A DNA stretch of 64,000 nucleotides, taken from NCBI RefSeq assembly GCF_015234585.1, contig NZ_JADFCM010000001.1, positions 310,001 through 374,000 of the forward strand, given 5' to 3'. This document shows positions 25,282-34,731 of this stretch, piece by piece. A model generated the notes under the pieces. The model was not told the origin of the DNA. It searched no databases and saw only the letters and a list, made by a program, of their open reading frames with translations. Source of the DNA: Pseudalkalibacillus hwajinpoensis. GTDB lineage: Bacteria > Bacillota > Bacilli > Bacillales > Guptibacillaceae. Position 1 is the first letter of the stretch. The number at the start of each line of letters is the position of its first letter. The translations under genes were made by a program, and so were the position numbers.

Positions 25282-28044
25282 ATGAAGAAAAGCATCTATG
25301 GAATCGGTTTACTTTTATGTAGTCTGTTCATCATTTTGGGAGCAGGCAAGGCAAATGCCATGCCTGCGTTACAAGAAACGCAGGAGCTCGTTCAGCCATC
25401 AGGAGAGACATTTAAGGCGTCACTCAGCGGCAGTGAAAATTTTCATTGGTGGACGGCGAACGATGAATCTGTGATTAAAATAGGGGAAGACCAATACTGG
25501 TATTACACTCGTATTGTTGGTGATAGTCTAGAAGTTACACAAGCTAGATTTGCTATTAATAAAAAGCCTTCTGACGCGGCAGAGCTTGAAGATGTGAAGA
25601 AGCTCCAACCGACTGAAGGAATGAATACAAAGCAAAAGGAGATTCCAAATACGGATGATTCATTTGATTTATTGAGTGCAGGAGCAAAGGAGAACACGCT
25701 TGTTTTATTAGTTGAATATAGCGATGCAAAAATCACTTATTCAGATGCAGACTGGCGTAACCGATTCTTTGGCACTAGTGGGAGTACGCTTAATCACTAT
25801 TATGATGAAGTTTCAAAAGGAAAGCTTGGATTTAAAGGGGCTGCCGAATCAAGCGGAACAAATGATGGGATCGTAAGGGTCACATTACCGTATGCTCACC
25901 CTCGTCCTGAGACGGCAACAAATCCAGATAGTACATACTCACAAATCATAAAAGATGCGCTAAAGGCATCGAATGATAAAGTAAACTATGCTCAATTTGA
26001 TCAAAATAAAGACGGTTCTATATCCTCAGAGGAATTACATATTGTCACCATTGTGGCCGGTGGTGAAGCAAGCTATGGAGATACGGGGAAAGTGGTTTGG
26101 GGTCACATGTCGAGCCTTTATGAAAGCGAAGCTCCTCGTCTTGATGGAGTAAAAGTAGGCTCTTATCAAGGGAACGGCGGCTACACGATGTTTGGGGAGA
26201 AACATGGCGGACATATGGCAACCGTTGGAATTATTGCACATGAAATGGGCCACGATCTGGGGCTACCGGATCTTTATGATACGGACGGCACTTCAGATGG
26301 AGTTGGCATCCACAGTTTAATGGGGAGCGGTTCTTGGACAACCCATAACAATGAGTACGAAGGAGCTTATCCAACTCATCTCGATCCATGGTCCAAAATG
26401 GTGCTTGGCTTAGAGCGACCTATAGAAGTGCAAAATAATGGCTCATATGAAGTAGGGAATTTCACTACTGACGACTATTCCATATTGAAATTAAAAACAA
26501 CCGATGAATCGGAGTACTTTTTAATTGAAAATCGTCAGTTTACTGGCTTTGATATCGGCTTAGCTGATCAGGTGACGTCGCCTGGAATTGCCATCTGGCA
26601 TATTGATGAGCAGCAGCTGAAAAATCGTCAAAACAATAGAAATGAAGCACATAAAGCGGTGGATGTGGAAGAAGCAAATGAAAGTAAATTGGGTTACCCG
26701 GAATTAGATCAAGATCCAAATACGCGATTATACTACGATCATTATTATAGCGGGAATGGCTACAGTCGCTTTAATAGCTCTACATCACCAAATAGTAAAG
26801 TGTATTCAGGGGCTAGTTCAGGCGTTGCAGTTACGGTCGTTGATCCGAATAGCGATACGATGACGGTTTCAGTGAAAGTGCCACAGGGAGACGATCAGCT
26901 TCCACCTGTATGGGCTAAAAACGCAGAGCTTACGGCTAGCTCTATCAAAAATGACAGACTTACATTAAATTGGTCAGAGGCGACAGATGCTTCTGGCGTT
27001 GAATCTTACATCGTCTATAAAAATGATCGCGTGTTAAAAGAAGTGGAAGCCACGACAAGAAAACTTACCGTTCAGGGGCTTACCAAGAATAAATCCTATG
27101 ATTTTCGAGTAGAAGCGGTGGATAAGAAAGGCTATGTTACAACGAATGGCCCAGAATTGACCGTAAAAACGTCAGCAAACACAGTAAAACGAATTGAAGG
27201 TGCGACTCGTTTTGATACGGCAGCGAATGTGAGTGCGAAAACGTATGATAAGGCGGAGACGGTTTTGATTGCGAGAGGTTTAGATTTCCCAGACGCTCTC
27301 TCTGGTGCGCCACTTGCTTATCAACTAAAAGCGCCTATTCTCCTTGCGAAAACGAACGAACTTCCAAAAGAAACGGTAGATGAAATCAACCGACTCGAGG
27401 CGAAAAAAGCGATTATCTTGGGTGGAGTTAACGCGATTTCACCTGCAACGGAAAAGAAAATTAAGTCACTCGGACTAGAGGTTGAGCGGATTAGTGGTGA
27501 TAATCGCTATGATACTTCCGCAAAAATTGCGAAGCGCATGGGAGGAGATCCCGAGAAAGCCGTGATCGCCTACGGTCTTAATTTTCCAGATGCTCTTGCG
27601 ATTGCACCATATGCTGCGCAAAATGGCTATCCCATTTTGTTAGTGGATAAAGAGACAATCCCTGCGGCAACAAAACTCGCAATGAAAAACATTGATGATA
27701 CGATTGTCATTGGTGGTGAAAGTGTGATTACAAAAAAAGTGTATCAAGGTCTTTCGTCACCAGAGCGTATCTCAGGTGCCAATCGGTTTGAAACGGCAGC
27801 TAAAGTGAAAACCACCTTTTATCCAGAAGCTAAATCAGCTTATTTGGCGACAGGATTCGGCTTTGCCGACGCCCTTGCAGGCTCTGTGCTAGCGGCGAAA
27901 GATGGCGCACCCCTTTTGCTAGTAAAGTCTGATGAGCTTCCAAAAGAAACGGTAGAAGCGATGAAAGGTATGAACGACTTCAACTTGTTAGGCGGTCAGT
28001 CAGCAATCAATGGAAAAGTTGAACAGCGCTTATATCAGGAATAA
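25282..28044 (+). CDS. Cell-wall-bound M6 metalloprotease (immune inhibitor A type) with CWB2 repeats
   Basis: This 920-residue secreted protease has a signal peptide (1-27), a propeptide-like N-terminal region, a peptidase M6 domain (about 125-530), one FN3 domain (about 540-630) and three CWB2 repeats (635-920). The zinc site is IIAHEMGHDLGLPDLYD, with His320, Glu321 and His324. An EF-hand-like DQNKDGSISSEEL lies before it (about residue 240) and probably binds calcium. Homologues such as InhA degrade host or environmental proteins. Start choice: ATG 25282 follows GGGGGAG, while the open frame from 25258 has no site. It is the fifth secreted enzyme of the same build in this row. Confidence 0.88.
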   Translation: MKKSIYGIGLLLCSLFIILGAGKANAMPALQETQELVQPSGETFKASLSGSENFHWWTANDESVIKIGEDQYWYYTRIVGDSLEVTQARFAINKKPSDAAELEDVKKLQPTEGMNTKQKEIPNTDDSFDLLSAGAKENTLVLLVEYSDAKITYSDADWRNRFFGTSGSTLNHYYDEVSKGKLGFKGAAESSGTNDGIVRVTLPYAHPRPETATNPDSTYSQIIKDALKASNDKVNYAQFDQNKDGSISSEELHIVTIVAGGEASYGDTGKVVWGHMSSLYESEAPRLDGVKVGSYQGNGGYTMFGEKHGGHMATVGIIAHEMGHDLGLPDLYDTDGTSDGVGIHSLMGSGSWTTHNNEYEGAYPTHLDPWSKMVLGLERPIEVQNNGSYEVGNFTTDDYSILKLKTTDESEYFLIENRQFTGFDIGLADQVTSPGIAIWHIDEQQLKNRQNNRNEAHKAVDVEEANESKLGYPELDQDPNTRLYYDHYYSGNGYSRFNSSTSPNSKVYSGASSGVAVTVVDPNSDTMTVSVKVPQGDDQLPPVWAKNAELTASSIKNDRLTLNWSEATDASGVESYIVYKNDRVLKEVEATTRKLTVQGLTKNKSYDFRVEAVDKKGYVTTNGPELTVKTSANTVKRIEGATRFDTAANVSAKTYDKAETVLIARGLDFPDALSGAPLAYQLKAPILLAKTNELPKETVDEINRLEAKKAIILGGVNAISPATEKKIKSLGLEVERISGDNRYDTSAKIAKRMGGDPEKAVIAYGLNFPDALAIAPYAAQNGYPILLVDKETIPAATKLAMKNIDDTIVIGGESVITKKVYQGLSSPERISGANRFETAAKVKTTFYPEAKSAYLATGFGFADALAGSVLAAKDGAPLLLVKSDELPKETVEAMKGMNDFNLLGGQSAINGKVEQRLYQE

Positions 28045-28070
28045 TGCGACAAAAAATACTTTCCAATAGT

Positions 28071-28110
28071 AAGAGATACAGGGAATTTGACCTGTATCTC
28101 TTATTTTTTG
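28071..28110 (+). terminator. Terminator after the M6 protease gene
   Basis: Perfect 12-base arms AAGAGATACAGG (28071-28082) and CCTGTATCTCTT (28091-28102), followed by ATTTTTTG. Confidence 0.88.
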
Positions 28111-28216
28111 TAATAAATAACAGGATATCTCTTAAACTTTGTTGAATTATAGCCGATAGTAAAGACAGAGTGTCGATATTTGTGGCAGCAATTTAATTGG
28201 AATGAGGAGGATCTGG

Positions 28217-30094
28217 ATGCAACCTTCATTGGTCAAGAAAGCAATAACTGGTTCTGCGCTTGTCGCTGGAGTAATGTTTGTTCAACCTGATGGTGCAGAA
28301 GCAGCGTTTGGGGATCAAGAGCTTAAGCAAGGCATGAATAATCAGGACGTCAAAGAGCTACAGGATGTATTGAAGGCGAAGGGGTATTTTACTTACCACA
28401 CGTCAACAGGATACTACGGTCCAATCACAAAGGATGCAGTCAGCCAGTTCCAACAGGCTGTCGGGTTAAAGGTTACGGGGGTAGCAACAACTGATACCCT
28501 TCAAAAGTTAGGAGGAACATCAAAAAGCCAATCTTCAGCTGCGCCATCTTCATCGGTTTTACAAGTTGGCTCCCGTGGGCAAGAGGTGACGGATCTTCAG
28601 TCCAAACTGAAAGCGGCTGGCTACTATTCCTACAACGTGGATGGGATTTATGGTCAAATTACACAGAAAGCTATACAGGATTTCCAAAAAGAAAAGGGGC
28701 TTTCCGTAACAGGGAAAGCAGATTCTACAACGATCAGTGCCCTTGCAAACGCAAGTTCATCAAGCTCAAAATCATCAAGCTCTTCTTCCGATATTTCCAT
28801 CGGGATGCGGGGGAGTGCAGTAACGGATCTTCAGTCAAAGCTGAAAGCAAAAGGCTATTATACATATAATGTAGATGGCATTTTTGGTCAAATCACGAAG
28901 AAAGCAGTACAAGATTTTCAAAAGGCAAAGGGACTGTCACAAACAGGCGTAGCGGATAGTAAAACCTTATCGGCCCTGTCAAAGAGTGGGAATGCAGAAA
29001 AACCTGCGAGCGGCCTTACCATTGGCTCTCGAGGAAGTGCCGTAACAAATCTTCAGCAGCTATTGAATGATCGTGGCTACTATTCCTATAACATAGACGG
29101 GATCTTTGGTAGTATTACGCAAAAAGCGGTCAAAGAGTTTCAAAGTATCGTAGGTTTACAGGCTACAGGCATTGCGGATGATAAAACGATCGATGCTTTG
29201 AAATCCAGAAGTCAGCAAGAGACGTCAACAGTTCTTAAAGTTGGTTCAACCGGGAGTGCTGTAACGGATCTACAAAATAAACTTAAAAAAGCAGGAACGT
29301 TCCACGTTGAGGCGACAGGCTACTTTGGCCCTGTCACTGAAAAAGCGGTCAAGGACTTTCAGAAAGCAAAAAAGCTGCAGGTGACAGGCACTGCAACAAA
29401 GGAAACAATGAATGCGCTTGACGGCTTAACAGATAAAGTTGAATCATCCCCTTCAACTGGAGAAGATTATGGTGATTTGTTAAAGAAAGGTTCCACAGGA
29501 TCACTTGTGAAAGAGCTTCAGTCTAAATTACAAGCGATTGGTTTATATAGCGGTCCGCTTGATGGCGATTTTGGAAATGGAACAGATCGAGCTGTTCGAA
29601 ACTTCCAATCACGCAACAAGCTAACCGTTGATGGAGTTGTAGGACCAGCGACATGGGAAAAGCTAAAGCAATCGACAGGATATGAAGGGAATAGCAATGG
29701 GGACACCGGAAGCGGGAGCGGCAGTTCCAACTTCAGCGTGATGGACCTTATTGCAGATGCATCTGTATACATAGGTGTTCCTTATGTGTGGGGTGGAAAC
29801 ACGCCAACACAGGGCTTTGACTGCAGCGGATTCCTCGTCTATGTGTTTAACAAGCAGGGCGTTTCATTGCCAAGAACAATGGCGCAAATGTGGAACGTTA
29901 CAACAGCTGTTAGCTCTCCATCCGTAGGAGATATCGTGTATTTCACAACATACAAACCAGGTGCGTCACACGGAGGCATCTACATCGGAAACAATAAATT
30001 TATCCACGCCGGCTCTTCAACAGGCGTCACCATTAGCGACATGACATCAAGCTACTGGGCACCGAGGTATTTAGGGGCGAAGCGCGCGCATTGA
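28217..30094 (+). CDS. NlpC/P60 peptidoglycan hydrolase with six PG-binding repeats
   Basis: This 625-residue exported endopeptidase has a signal peptide (1-29), six PG_binding_1 modules separated by Ser-rich linkers (about 32-500), and a C-terminal NlpC/P60 domain. The catalytic triad is visible as Cys536 (GFDCSGFL), His585 (SHGGIYIG) and His597 (FIHAGS). Such enzymes cut gamma-D-glutamyl-diaminopimelate bonds in wall peptides. Unlike its neighbours it uses PG_binding_1 modules rather than CWB2 for attachment. AGGAGG lies 6 bases before the ATG at 28217, which rules out the upstream ATG at 28202. A composite REP element follows as terminator. Confidence 0.9.
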   Translation: MQPSLVKKAITGSALVAGVMFVQPDGAEAAFGDQELKQGMNNQDVKELQDVLKAKGYFTYHTSTGYYGPITKDAVSQFQQAVGLKVTGVATTDTLQKLGGTSKSQSSAAPSSSVLQVGSRGQEVTDLQSKLKAAGYYSYNVDGIYGQITQKAIQDFQKEKGLSVTGKADSTTISALANASSSSSKSSSSSSDISIGMRGSAVTDLQSKLKAKGYYTYNVDGIFGQITKKAVQDFQKAKGLSQTGVADSKTLSALSKSGNAEKPASGLTIGSRGSAVTNLQQLLNDRGYYSYNIDGIFGSITQKAVKEFQSIVGLQATGIADDKTIDALKSRSQQETSTVLKVGSTGSAVTDLQNKLKKAGTFHVEATGYFGPVTEKAVKDFQKAKKLQVTGTATKETMNALDGLTDKVESSPSTGEDYGDLLKKGSTGSLVKELQSKLQAIGLYSGPLDGDFGNGTDRAVRNFQSRNKLTVDGVVGPATWEKLKQSTGYEGNSNGDTGSGSGSSNFSVMDLIADASVYIGVPYVWGGNTPTQGFDCSGFLVYVFNKQGVSLPRTMAQMWNVTTAVSSPSVGDIVYFTTYKPGASHGGIYIGNNKFIHAGSSTGVTISDMTSSYWAPRYLGAKRAH

Positions 30095-30104
30095 TTTTTC
30101 AAAA

Positions 30105-30190
30105 GGGGTCAGGTACGTGCCTGACCCCGCTTAAAGACAAAACCAGCAAAAGTGTCCTCCTATAGCGGACGCTTTTGCTGGTTTTTTTAT
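30105..30190 (+). repeat. Composite REP element, also terminator of the NlpC/P60 gene
   Basis: GGGGTCAGG and CCTGACCCC around TACGTG (30105-30128), the linker TTAAAGACAAA, then a second hairpin with 16-base arms ACCAGCAAAAGTGTCC (30142-30157) and GGACGCTTTTGCTGGT (30167-30182), one T-G pair, and TTTTTTT. It begins 11 bases after the stop. Confidence 0.88.
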
Positions 30191-30244
30191 TCATAAGATC
30201 ACCTAAAACTCCTGTTTTTACAGTGTTTACCAGATATAATTGGG

Positions 30245-30277
30245 GTAGGGGTCAGAGAGGTACCTGACCTCCACCCA
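30245..30277. repeat. Degenerate single REP palindrome
   Basis: GTAGGGGTCAG (30245-30255) with GGTCAG/CTGACC arms and a downstream CTCCACCC. It lies 25 bases before the DUF2306-like gene and has no second hairpin. Confidence 0.65.
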
Positions 30278-30301
30278 CACATAAACAAAGGAGACGATCC
30301 G

Positions 30302-30973
30302 ATGTTCAAACTCTTTCTTTTCCTTCACATTTTCGCAGGGTTTAGCGCCCTTCTCACATTTTGGCTACCCCTTGTTCTAAAAAAAGGCGGTAGGTGGCAC
30401 ATACGAATCGGCTGGTTCTTTGTTGCGATGATGGCGATTGTAAGTGTGACAGCAGCTGGAATGGCTTTTCTTCGTATTTTCATTCAACCAGATACCTCCC
30501 CAGAACGTTTTTCTTTTTCGATTTTCTTGCTCTTCATTGCTGTTCTTAGTTCATCGACCGCATACTATGGTTTGCGCGTTCTGCGCTTTAAGCGCAAAGC
30601 TGATCAGCATCGTCACCTTGGTGATCTTGCTTTCGCAAGCTTACTATTTCTATCAGGAATAGCCTGCTCCATTTACGGTTTTACCTCAGGAAATACGCTC
30701 ATCTCCTTTTTCCCTTTTCTCGGTATTTTTCTAGGTCTTGGTCAATTAGCATATTGGCTTCGCCCAATGCCTGTGAAAAACAGCTGGTTGCTCGAACACA
30801 TACAAGGCATGATCGCCTGTTCCATATCAACCGTGACGGCTTTTACCGTGTTTGGAGCTCCCCAACTATTAGGTGGAGGGTTTCGGAGTATTTACCTTTG
30901 GATTTTGCCTACGATTGTACTCGTACCGTTAATTTTTTATTTTAGTCGGAAGTACTCAGTTCCTAAAAGATAA
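30302..30973 (+). CDS. DUF2306-like membrane protein (223 aa)
   Basis: This is an integral membrane protein with about six to seven hydrophobic segments. The pattern FLFLHIFAGFSALLTFWLP then KGGRWHIRIGWFFVAMM fits the DUF2306 family, whose conserved His residues in helices 1 and 2 suggest haem or metal contact, although no function is established. AAGGAG precedes the ATG. It stands alone between the NlpC/P60 gene and the lytic transglycosylase gene, and it has no signal of operon membership with either. Confidence 0.7.
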   Translation: MFKLFLFLHIFAGFSALLTFWLPLVLKKGGRWHIRIGWFFVAMMAIVSVTAAGMAFLRIFIQPDTSPERFSFSIFLLFIAVLSSSTAYYGLRVLRFKRKADQHRHLGDLAFASLLFLSGIACSIYGFTSGNTLISFFPFLGIFLGLGQLAYWLRPMPVKNSWLLEHIQGMIACSISTVTAFTVFGAPQLLGGGFRSIYLWILPTIVLVPLIFYFSRKYSVPKR

Positions 30974-31065
30974 ATCTACTAATTTTTTGATAAAAATTGG
31001 AAAATAATCCAATGGATGCTAGAATGAGAGAGGAGTTTACGTATGAAGTCTATAAGGGGGAAATG

Positions 31066-32880
31066 ATGGGTAAAAAAATGAAGAGTTTACTAGTAATGAT
31101 GCTGATTCTGACGCTTGCCTCGCCATCAATGGCAGGAGCTGAAGGGAAAGAAAAGGTTACATACAATGATATCAATCGGATGATAACAGAGAGTGCGTTA
31201 GAACATAATATTCCACCAGAAATTGCGAAGGCAGTGGCGCTGAAAGAGAGCGCGTGGACGCAATGGTCGGATGACGCGCAAACGGAACCATTCGTTAATG
31301 CGAAAGATGGCGGCATTGGTTTAATGCAAGTAACCAGTCACGTATGTGAAGGTGATGAAACAAAGGATTGCTATAACCCAGAACAACTCGGAAATGATGT
31401 AGGATACAACATCGATGCCGGTTTAGATATTTTAAATGAAAAATGGAGCTACGGAGTAGATGGTGTTATTCCAACGATCAACACAAATGATCGAGATATT
31501 CTAGAACACTGGTATTTTGCGATTATGGCCTACAATGGCACTGTCCCTGTTAATAGCCCGTATTTTCGTGATGCTGACGACGGTACGAGAAATCTAGATA
31601 CGTATCAAGATAGGGTCTTTACTCTTTTAGAAGATCATAATTATTTAGATCTGAATATGGAAGCTATCATCTTTGAACGCGATGATTTTTCTTATGACCC
31701 TAAGGAAGATGATCCTATAGAATTTAATAAAATGCATTATGCGGTTGATGACGAATTGACTCGCTCGAGAACACTATTAAAAGAAGGCGATAAAGTTTCA
31801 ACGGTAGCAGGTAAAATAATGAAGGATTCTCCAAGCGGTACGAATGAGATTAAAATTAAAGAATCCCAAATTGCAACTGTTTTAGATAGCCAATTTTATG
31901 TAGATAAAACAAAGAACAGCCCTATTGAACATTGGGTTCGCTACCATGTACAACTCGCTGATGGAAGAACAGGTTATATGGCTTCAAGTAGCCTGAATCC
32001 GATAACTGAGCGTCTGTCAGGTAGCAACCGGTACAACACATCCATTGAAATCTCGAAGGATGGTTGGCAAGACGGTGCAGATACAGTCGTGATCAGTCGT
32101 GGTGGTGACTTTCCAGATGCTTTAGCAGGAGCGCCCCTTGCTTATCAAGAAGATGCACCAATTCTGCTAACACCAGATAATAAGCTAACGAATGAACTTA
32201 GAAACGAAATAAAACGTCTCGATCCGAAAAAAGCCATCATTCTCGGAAGTGATAATGCTGTTAGTCCAGATATTGAAAACGAACTTTCCAAGATGGGAAT
32301 GACAATTAACAGAATTGGTGGCGACGACCGATTTGAAACAGCTGAGCTCATTGCGCAGCAACTTGAATCAGATAGCAAAGAAGCAGTTGTCGCATTAGGA
32401 ATGGATTTTCCAGATGCTCTTGCAGTAGCACCTTATGCTGCGAAAGAAGGCATGCCAATTCTATTAACGAAGAAAAACTCGCTCCCGGAATCGACTGAGG
32501 ATGCGCTATCTGAAATTAACAAGACAATTGTTGTAGGCGGGTCAGATGTTGTGAACGAGAGCGTCTATAACCAACTGTCAGATGATCGCATTCGTCTTGC
32601 AGGCGATGACCGATTCAGCACGGCTGAAGAAATTATGAATTACTTCGGGGATGGAGCTAAGACAGGCTATGTAGCAAATGGCTTAGGATTTGCTGATGCT
32701 CTTACAGGAGCCGTTCTTGCTGCTAAAAATGACGCGCCGTTAATTCTTTCAAAGAAAAATGAGCTGTCTGCATCAATGGAAAAGTCAATCGATGCTCAGC
32801 AACTAAACCGCTTTGTTCTTCTCGGCGGTCCGGATGTTATCCATGTTGATGACGACCTCGCTAAACTTACGGTAAAATAA
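31066..32880 (+). CDS. Cell-wall-bound lytic transglycosylase-like protein with CWB2 repeats
   Basis: This 604-residue secreted protein has a signal peptide (about 1-27), an SLT/lysozyme-like domain (about 30-175) with AVALKESAW holding the catalytic Glu61 and the motif GGIGLMQVTS, an SH3-like domain (about 235-308; a DGRTGYMASSSL end) and three CWB2 repeats (313-604). It would cleave the glycan strands of peptidoglycan. AAGGGGG lies 5 bases before the ATG at 31066; ATGs at 31063 and 31078 are alternatives, and the frame extends to 30997 without support. It is the sixth enzyme of the CWB2 set. A terminator follows. Confidence 0.85.
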   Translation: MGKKMKSLLVMMLILTLASPSMAGAEGKEKVTYNDINRMITESALEHNIPPEIAKAVALKESAWTQWSDDAQTEPFVNAKDGGIGLMQVTSHVCEGDETKDCYNPEQLGNDVGYNIDAGLDILNEKWSYGVDGVIPTINTNDRDILEHWYFAIMAYNGTVPVNSPYFRDADDGTRNLDTYQDRVFTLLEDHNYLDLNMEAIIFERDDFSYDPKEDDPIEFNKMHYAVDDELTRSRTLLKEGDKVSTVAGKIMKDSPSGTNEIKIKESQIATVLDSQFYVDKTKNSPIEHWVRYHVQLADGRTGYMASSSLNPITERLSGSNRYNTSIEISKDGWQDGADTVVISRGGDFPDALAGAPLAYQEDAPILLTPDNKLTNELRNEIKRLDPKKAIILGSDNAVSPDIENELSKMGMTINRIGGDDRFETAELIAQQLESDSKEAVVALGMDFPDALAVAPYAAKEGMPILLTKKNSLPESTEDALSEINKTIVVGGSDVVNESVYNQLSDDRIRLAGDDRFSTAEEIMNYFGDGAKTGYVANGLGFADALTGAVLAAKNDAPLILSKKNELSASMEKSIDAQQLNRFVLLGGPDVIHVDDDLAKLTVK

Positions 32881-32888
32881 TCTTAACT

Positions 32889-32917
32889 GCCTTCTGATTT
32901 CGGTCAGAAGGCTTTTG
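32889..32917 (+). terminator. Terminator after the lytic transglycosylase gene
   Basis: Perfect arms GCCTTCTG (32889-32896) and CAGAAGGC (32905-32912) followed by TTTTG. Confidence 0.8.
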
Positions 32918-32927
32918 TATAGCGTAA

Positions 32928-32954
32928 AGGGGTCTGACCCCTCTCTGTCCCCCA
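32928..32954. repeat. Short REP relic
   Basis: AGGGGTCTGACCCCT (32928-32942) is a shortened palindrome followed by CTCTGTCCCCC, which resembles the 3' half of another copy. It lies 24 bases before dsdA. Confidence 0.6.
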
Positions 32955-32978
32955 CCACAGTAAAGGAGTGAAGGAATA

Positions 32979-34247
32979 ATGACCATAGCCGGAAAAACAA
33001 TTAAACAGTGGAAAAGTGACCACCCATTGTTAAACGATCTTCTTCAATTAAAAGAAGTATATTGGAGAAATCCGCAAAAAGGAAAAATGGCTCAAACAAC
33101 TGAGCTTTCGATGACAGACATTCAAGATGCTGAAGCTCGTATGAAACGCTTCGCTCCTTATTTTCGCAAAGTATTTCCAGAAACGAATGGCATCATTGAA
33201 TCTCCTATTTCAGATATTACCAAGATGAAAGAAAAACTTGAGAAAGAAGAAGAGATCAGCATTCCAGGGGACCTACTTCTAAAACGAGATGATATTCTCC
33301 CAATCGCCGGCAGCATTAAGGCACGTGGAGGCATTTATGAAGTGCTCAAACATGCAGAAAAACTTGCGATCGGACATGCAATTTTAACGAAAGATGACGA
33401 TTATTCCATTTTAGCTGAGAAAAAGTTCACAGAGTTCTTCTCAGCCTTTTCGATTGCGGTCGGTTCAACAGGAAACCTCGGTTTAAGCATCGGGATCATG
33501 TCAGCGAAACTCGGCTTTAATGTCACGGTCCATATGTCGAGTGACGCAAAGCAATGGAAGAAAGACCTTCTTCGCGAAAAAGGCGTTCAAGTTGTGGAGC
33601 ATCAAGCAGACTATGGTGCTGCTGTAGAAGAAGGGCGGAAGCAGTGCGAGAAGAAACTGACTTGTTATTTTATTGATGACGAAAATTCAAAAGACCTCTT
33701 TCTCGGATATGCAGTAGCAGCGCTTCGTTTGAAAAAGCAGTTCGATGAGCGCGGCGTAAAGGTGGACGCTGAGAACCCGCTTCACGTGTATCTTCCATGC
33801 GGAGTAGGCGGCGGCCCTGGCGGCATTGCTTTCGGGCTTTCTCAGGTATTCGGAGAACACGTGAACTGCTACTTTGCAGAACCGACGCACTCCCCGTCAA
33901 TGCTTATCGGCTTAATGACAGGCCTACACGATCAAGTATCCGTTCAAGACTTTGGGATCGACAACATCACTGCGGCAGACGGTCTTGCTGTAGGAAGACC
34001 ATCAGGCTTTGTTGGACGCGTCGTTCAACCGATTCTTAATGGTGTTTACACCGTCACGGATGAGCGAATGAAAGAAATGCTCCGCTGGGTTTATGAAACA
34101 GAACAAATTAAGCTTGAGCCTTCAGCTCTCGCAGGAATGAGCGGGCCACAAGTAACAGCGGTAGATGGAAAGAGTATGCGTGGTACGCACCTTGTATGGG
34201 CAACAGGTGGTAGCCTTGTGCCGAATAAGGTGTGGAGAGAAGAGTGA
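32979..34247 (+). CDS. dsdA: D-serine dehydratase
   Basis: This 422-residue enzyme is a fold-type II PLP protein that converts D-serine to pyruvate and ammonia in the cytosol. Key elements are the PLP lysine Lys114 in [13 protein letters not shown], the substrate/phosphate motif [13 protein letters not shown] and the glycine-rich [13 protein letters not shown]; all match DsdA over the whole length. AAAGGAG precedes the ATG. It stands alone, with no dsdX or dsdC next to it. In wall-remodelling bacteria it may recycle or detoxify D-amino acids; this is inference from its position after several peptidoglycan hydrolases. Confidence 0.93.
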   Translation: MTIAGKTIKQWKSDHPLLNDLLQLKEVYWRNPQKGKMAQTTELSMTDIQDAEARMKRFAPYFRKVFPETNGIIESPISDITKMKEKLEKEEEISIPGDLLLKRDDILPIAGSIKARGGIYEVLKHAEKLAIGHAILTKDDDYSILAEKKFTEFFSAFSIAVGSTGNLGLSIGIMSAKLGFNVTVHMSSDAKQWKKDLLREKGVQVVEHQADYGAAVEEGRKQCEKKLTCYFIDDENSKDLFLGYAVAALRLKKQFDERGVKVDAENPLHVYLPCGVGGGPGGIAFGLSQVFGEHVNCYFAEPTHSPSMLIGLMTGLHDQVSVQDFGIDNITAADGLAVGRPSGFVGRVVQPILNGVYTVTDERMKEMLRWVYETEQIKLEPSALAGMSGPQVTAVDGKSMRGTHLVWATGGSLVPNKVWREE

Positions 34248-34248
34248 A

Positions 34249-34338
34249 GGGGGGCAGGTGCGAGTCAGACCCCCAATAAAGACAAAACCACCAAAATAAG
34301 CTGGAAAGTCCCCTAATTGAGGACACTTCAGCTTATTT
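34249..34338 (+). repeat. Composite REP element after dsdA
   Basis: Diverged palindrome GGGGGGCAGGTG...CAGACCCCC (34249-34274), linker AATAAAGACAAAACCACC, then AAATAAGCTG (34294-34303) and CAGCTTATTT (34329-34338) as perfect outer arms around a degraded AAAGTCC/GGACACTT core. It starts one base after the dsdA stop. Confidence 0.82.
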
Positions 34339-34435
34339 ACATCCTCAAACTTATGAAACAATACGACCTCCAAATTCGTATCTATATAAAGATTGGTCAA
34401 AAATGTAAAATGATCTTATTTGAGGGGGCGAGGAG

Positions 34436-34723
34436 TTGGAATTGTTCTTAGAGATTTTAGGATTAGCAGGTGATCTTATTTTTTGGAGAGATCCTCCAGA
34501 TGGGCAGCGAATCGAAGCGAATATTGCCGCATTGATGGCATATAGCTGGTTTGTCGAGCTTATTGAGAAACCTCACTATAACAAGTTAATTCAAGAAAAT
34601 TCTTCTGTACGAAATGTAATTGGAAAAATGAACATAAAAAAGCTTAAAAAATCACCGATGTATGAAGATCGAAAAGAACGGAAATTAAAAAAAGTAATTC
34701 AAAAACAGCTAGCGGCCGGTTGA
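34436..34723 (+). CDS. Hypothetical protein (95 aa)
   Basis: I do not recognise this protein. It begins with a short hydrophobic, amphipathic stretch (LFLEILGLAGDLIFW), then a mixed helix, and ends with a strongly basic Lys-rich tail (KLKKSPMYEDRKERKLKKV). The start is a TTG after GAGGGGGCGAGGAG. The next gene overlaps its stop codon, so the two are probably co-expressed. It could associate with the membrane, but there is no clear transmembrane helix. Confidence 0.6.
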   Translation: MELFLEILGLAGDLIFWRDPPDGQRIEANIAALMAYSWFVELIEKPHYNKLIQENSSVRNVIGKMNIKKLKKSPMYEDRKERKLKKVIQKQLAAG

Positions 34724-34731
34724 GAAAACAA

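Noticed and set aside
13473..32880. S-layer homology (SLH) anchoring of the secreted enzymes
   Set aside because: The repeats have the CWB2 signature (RYxTA, FPDALAGAPLAY), not SLH motifs.
33670..33900. Minus-strand frames within dsdA
   Set aside because: dsdA is intact on the plus strand with conserved motifs; the frames are compositional shadows.
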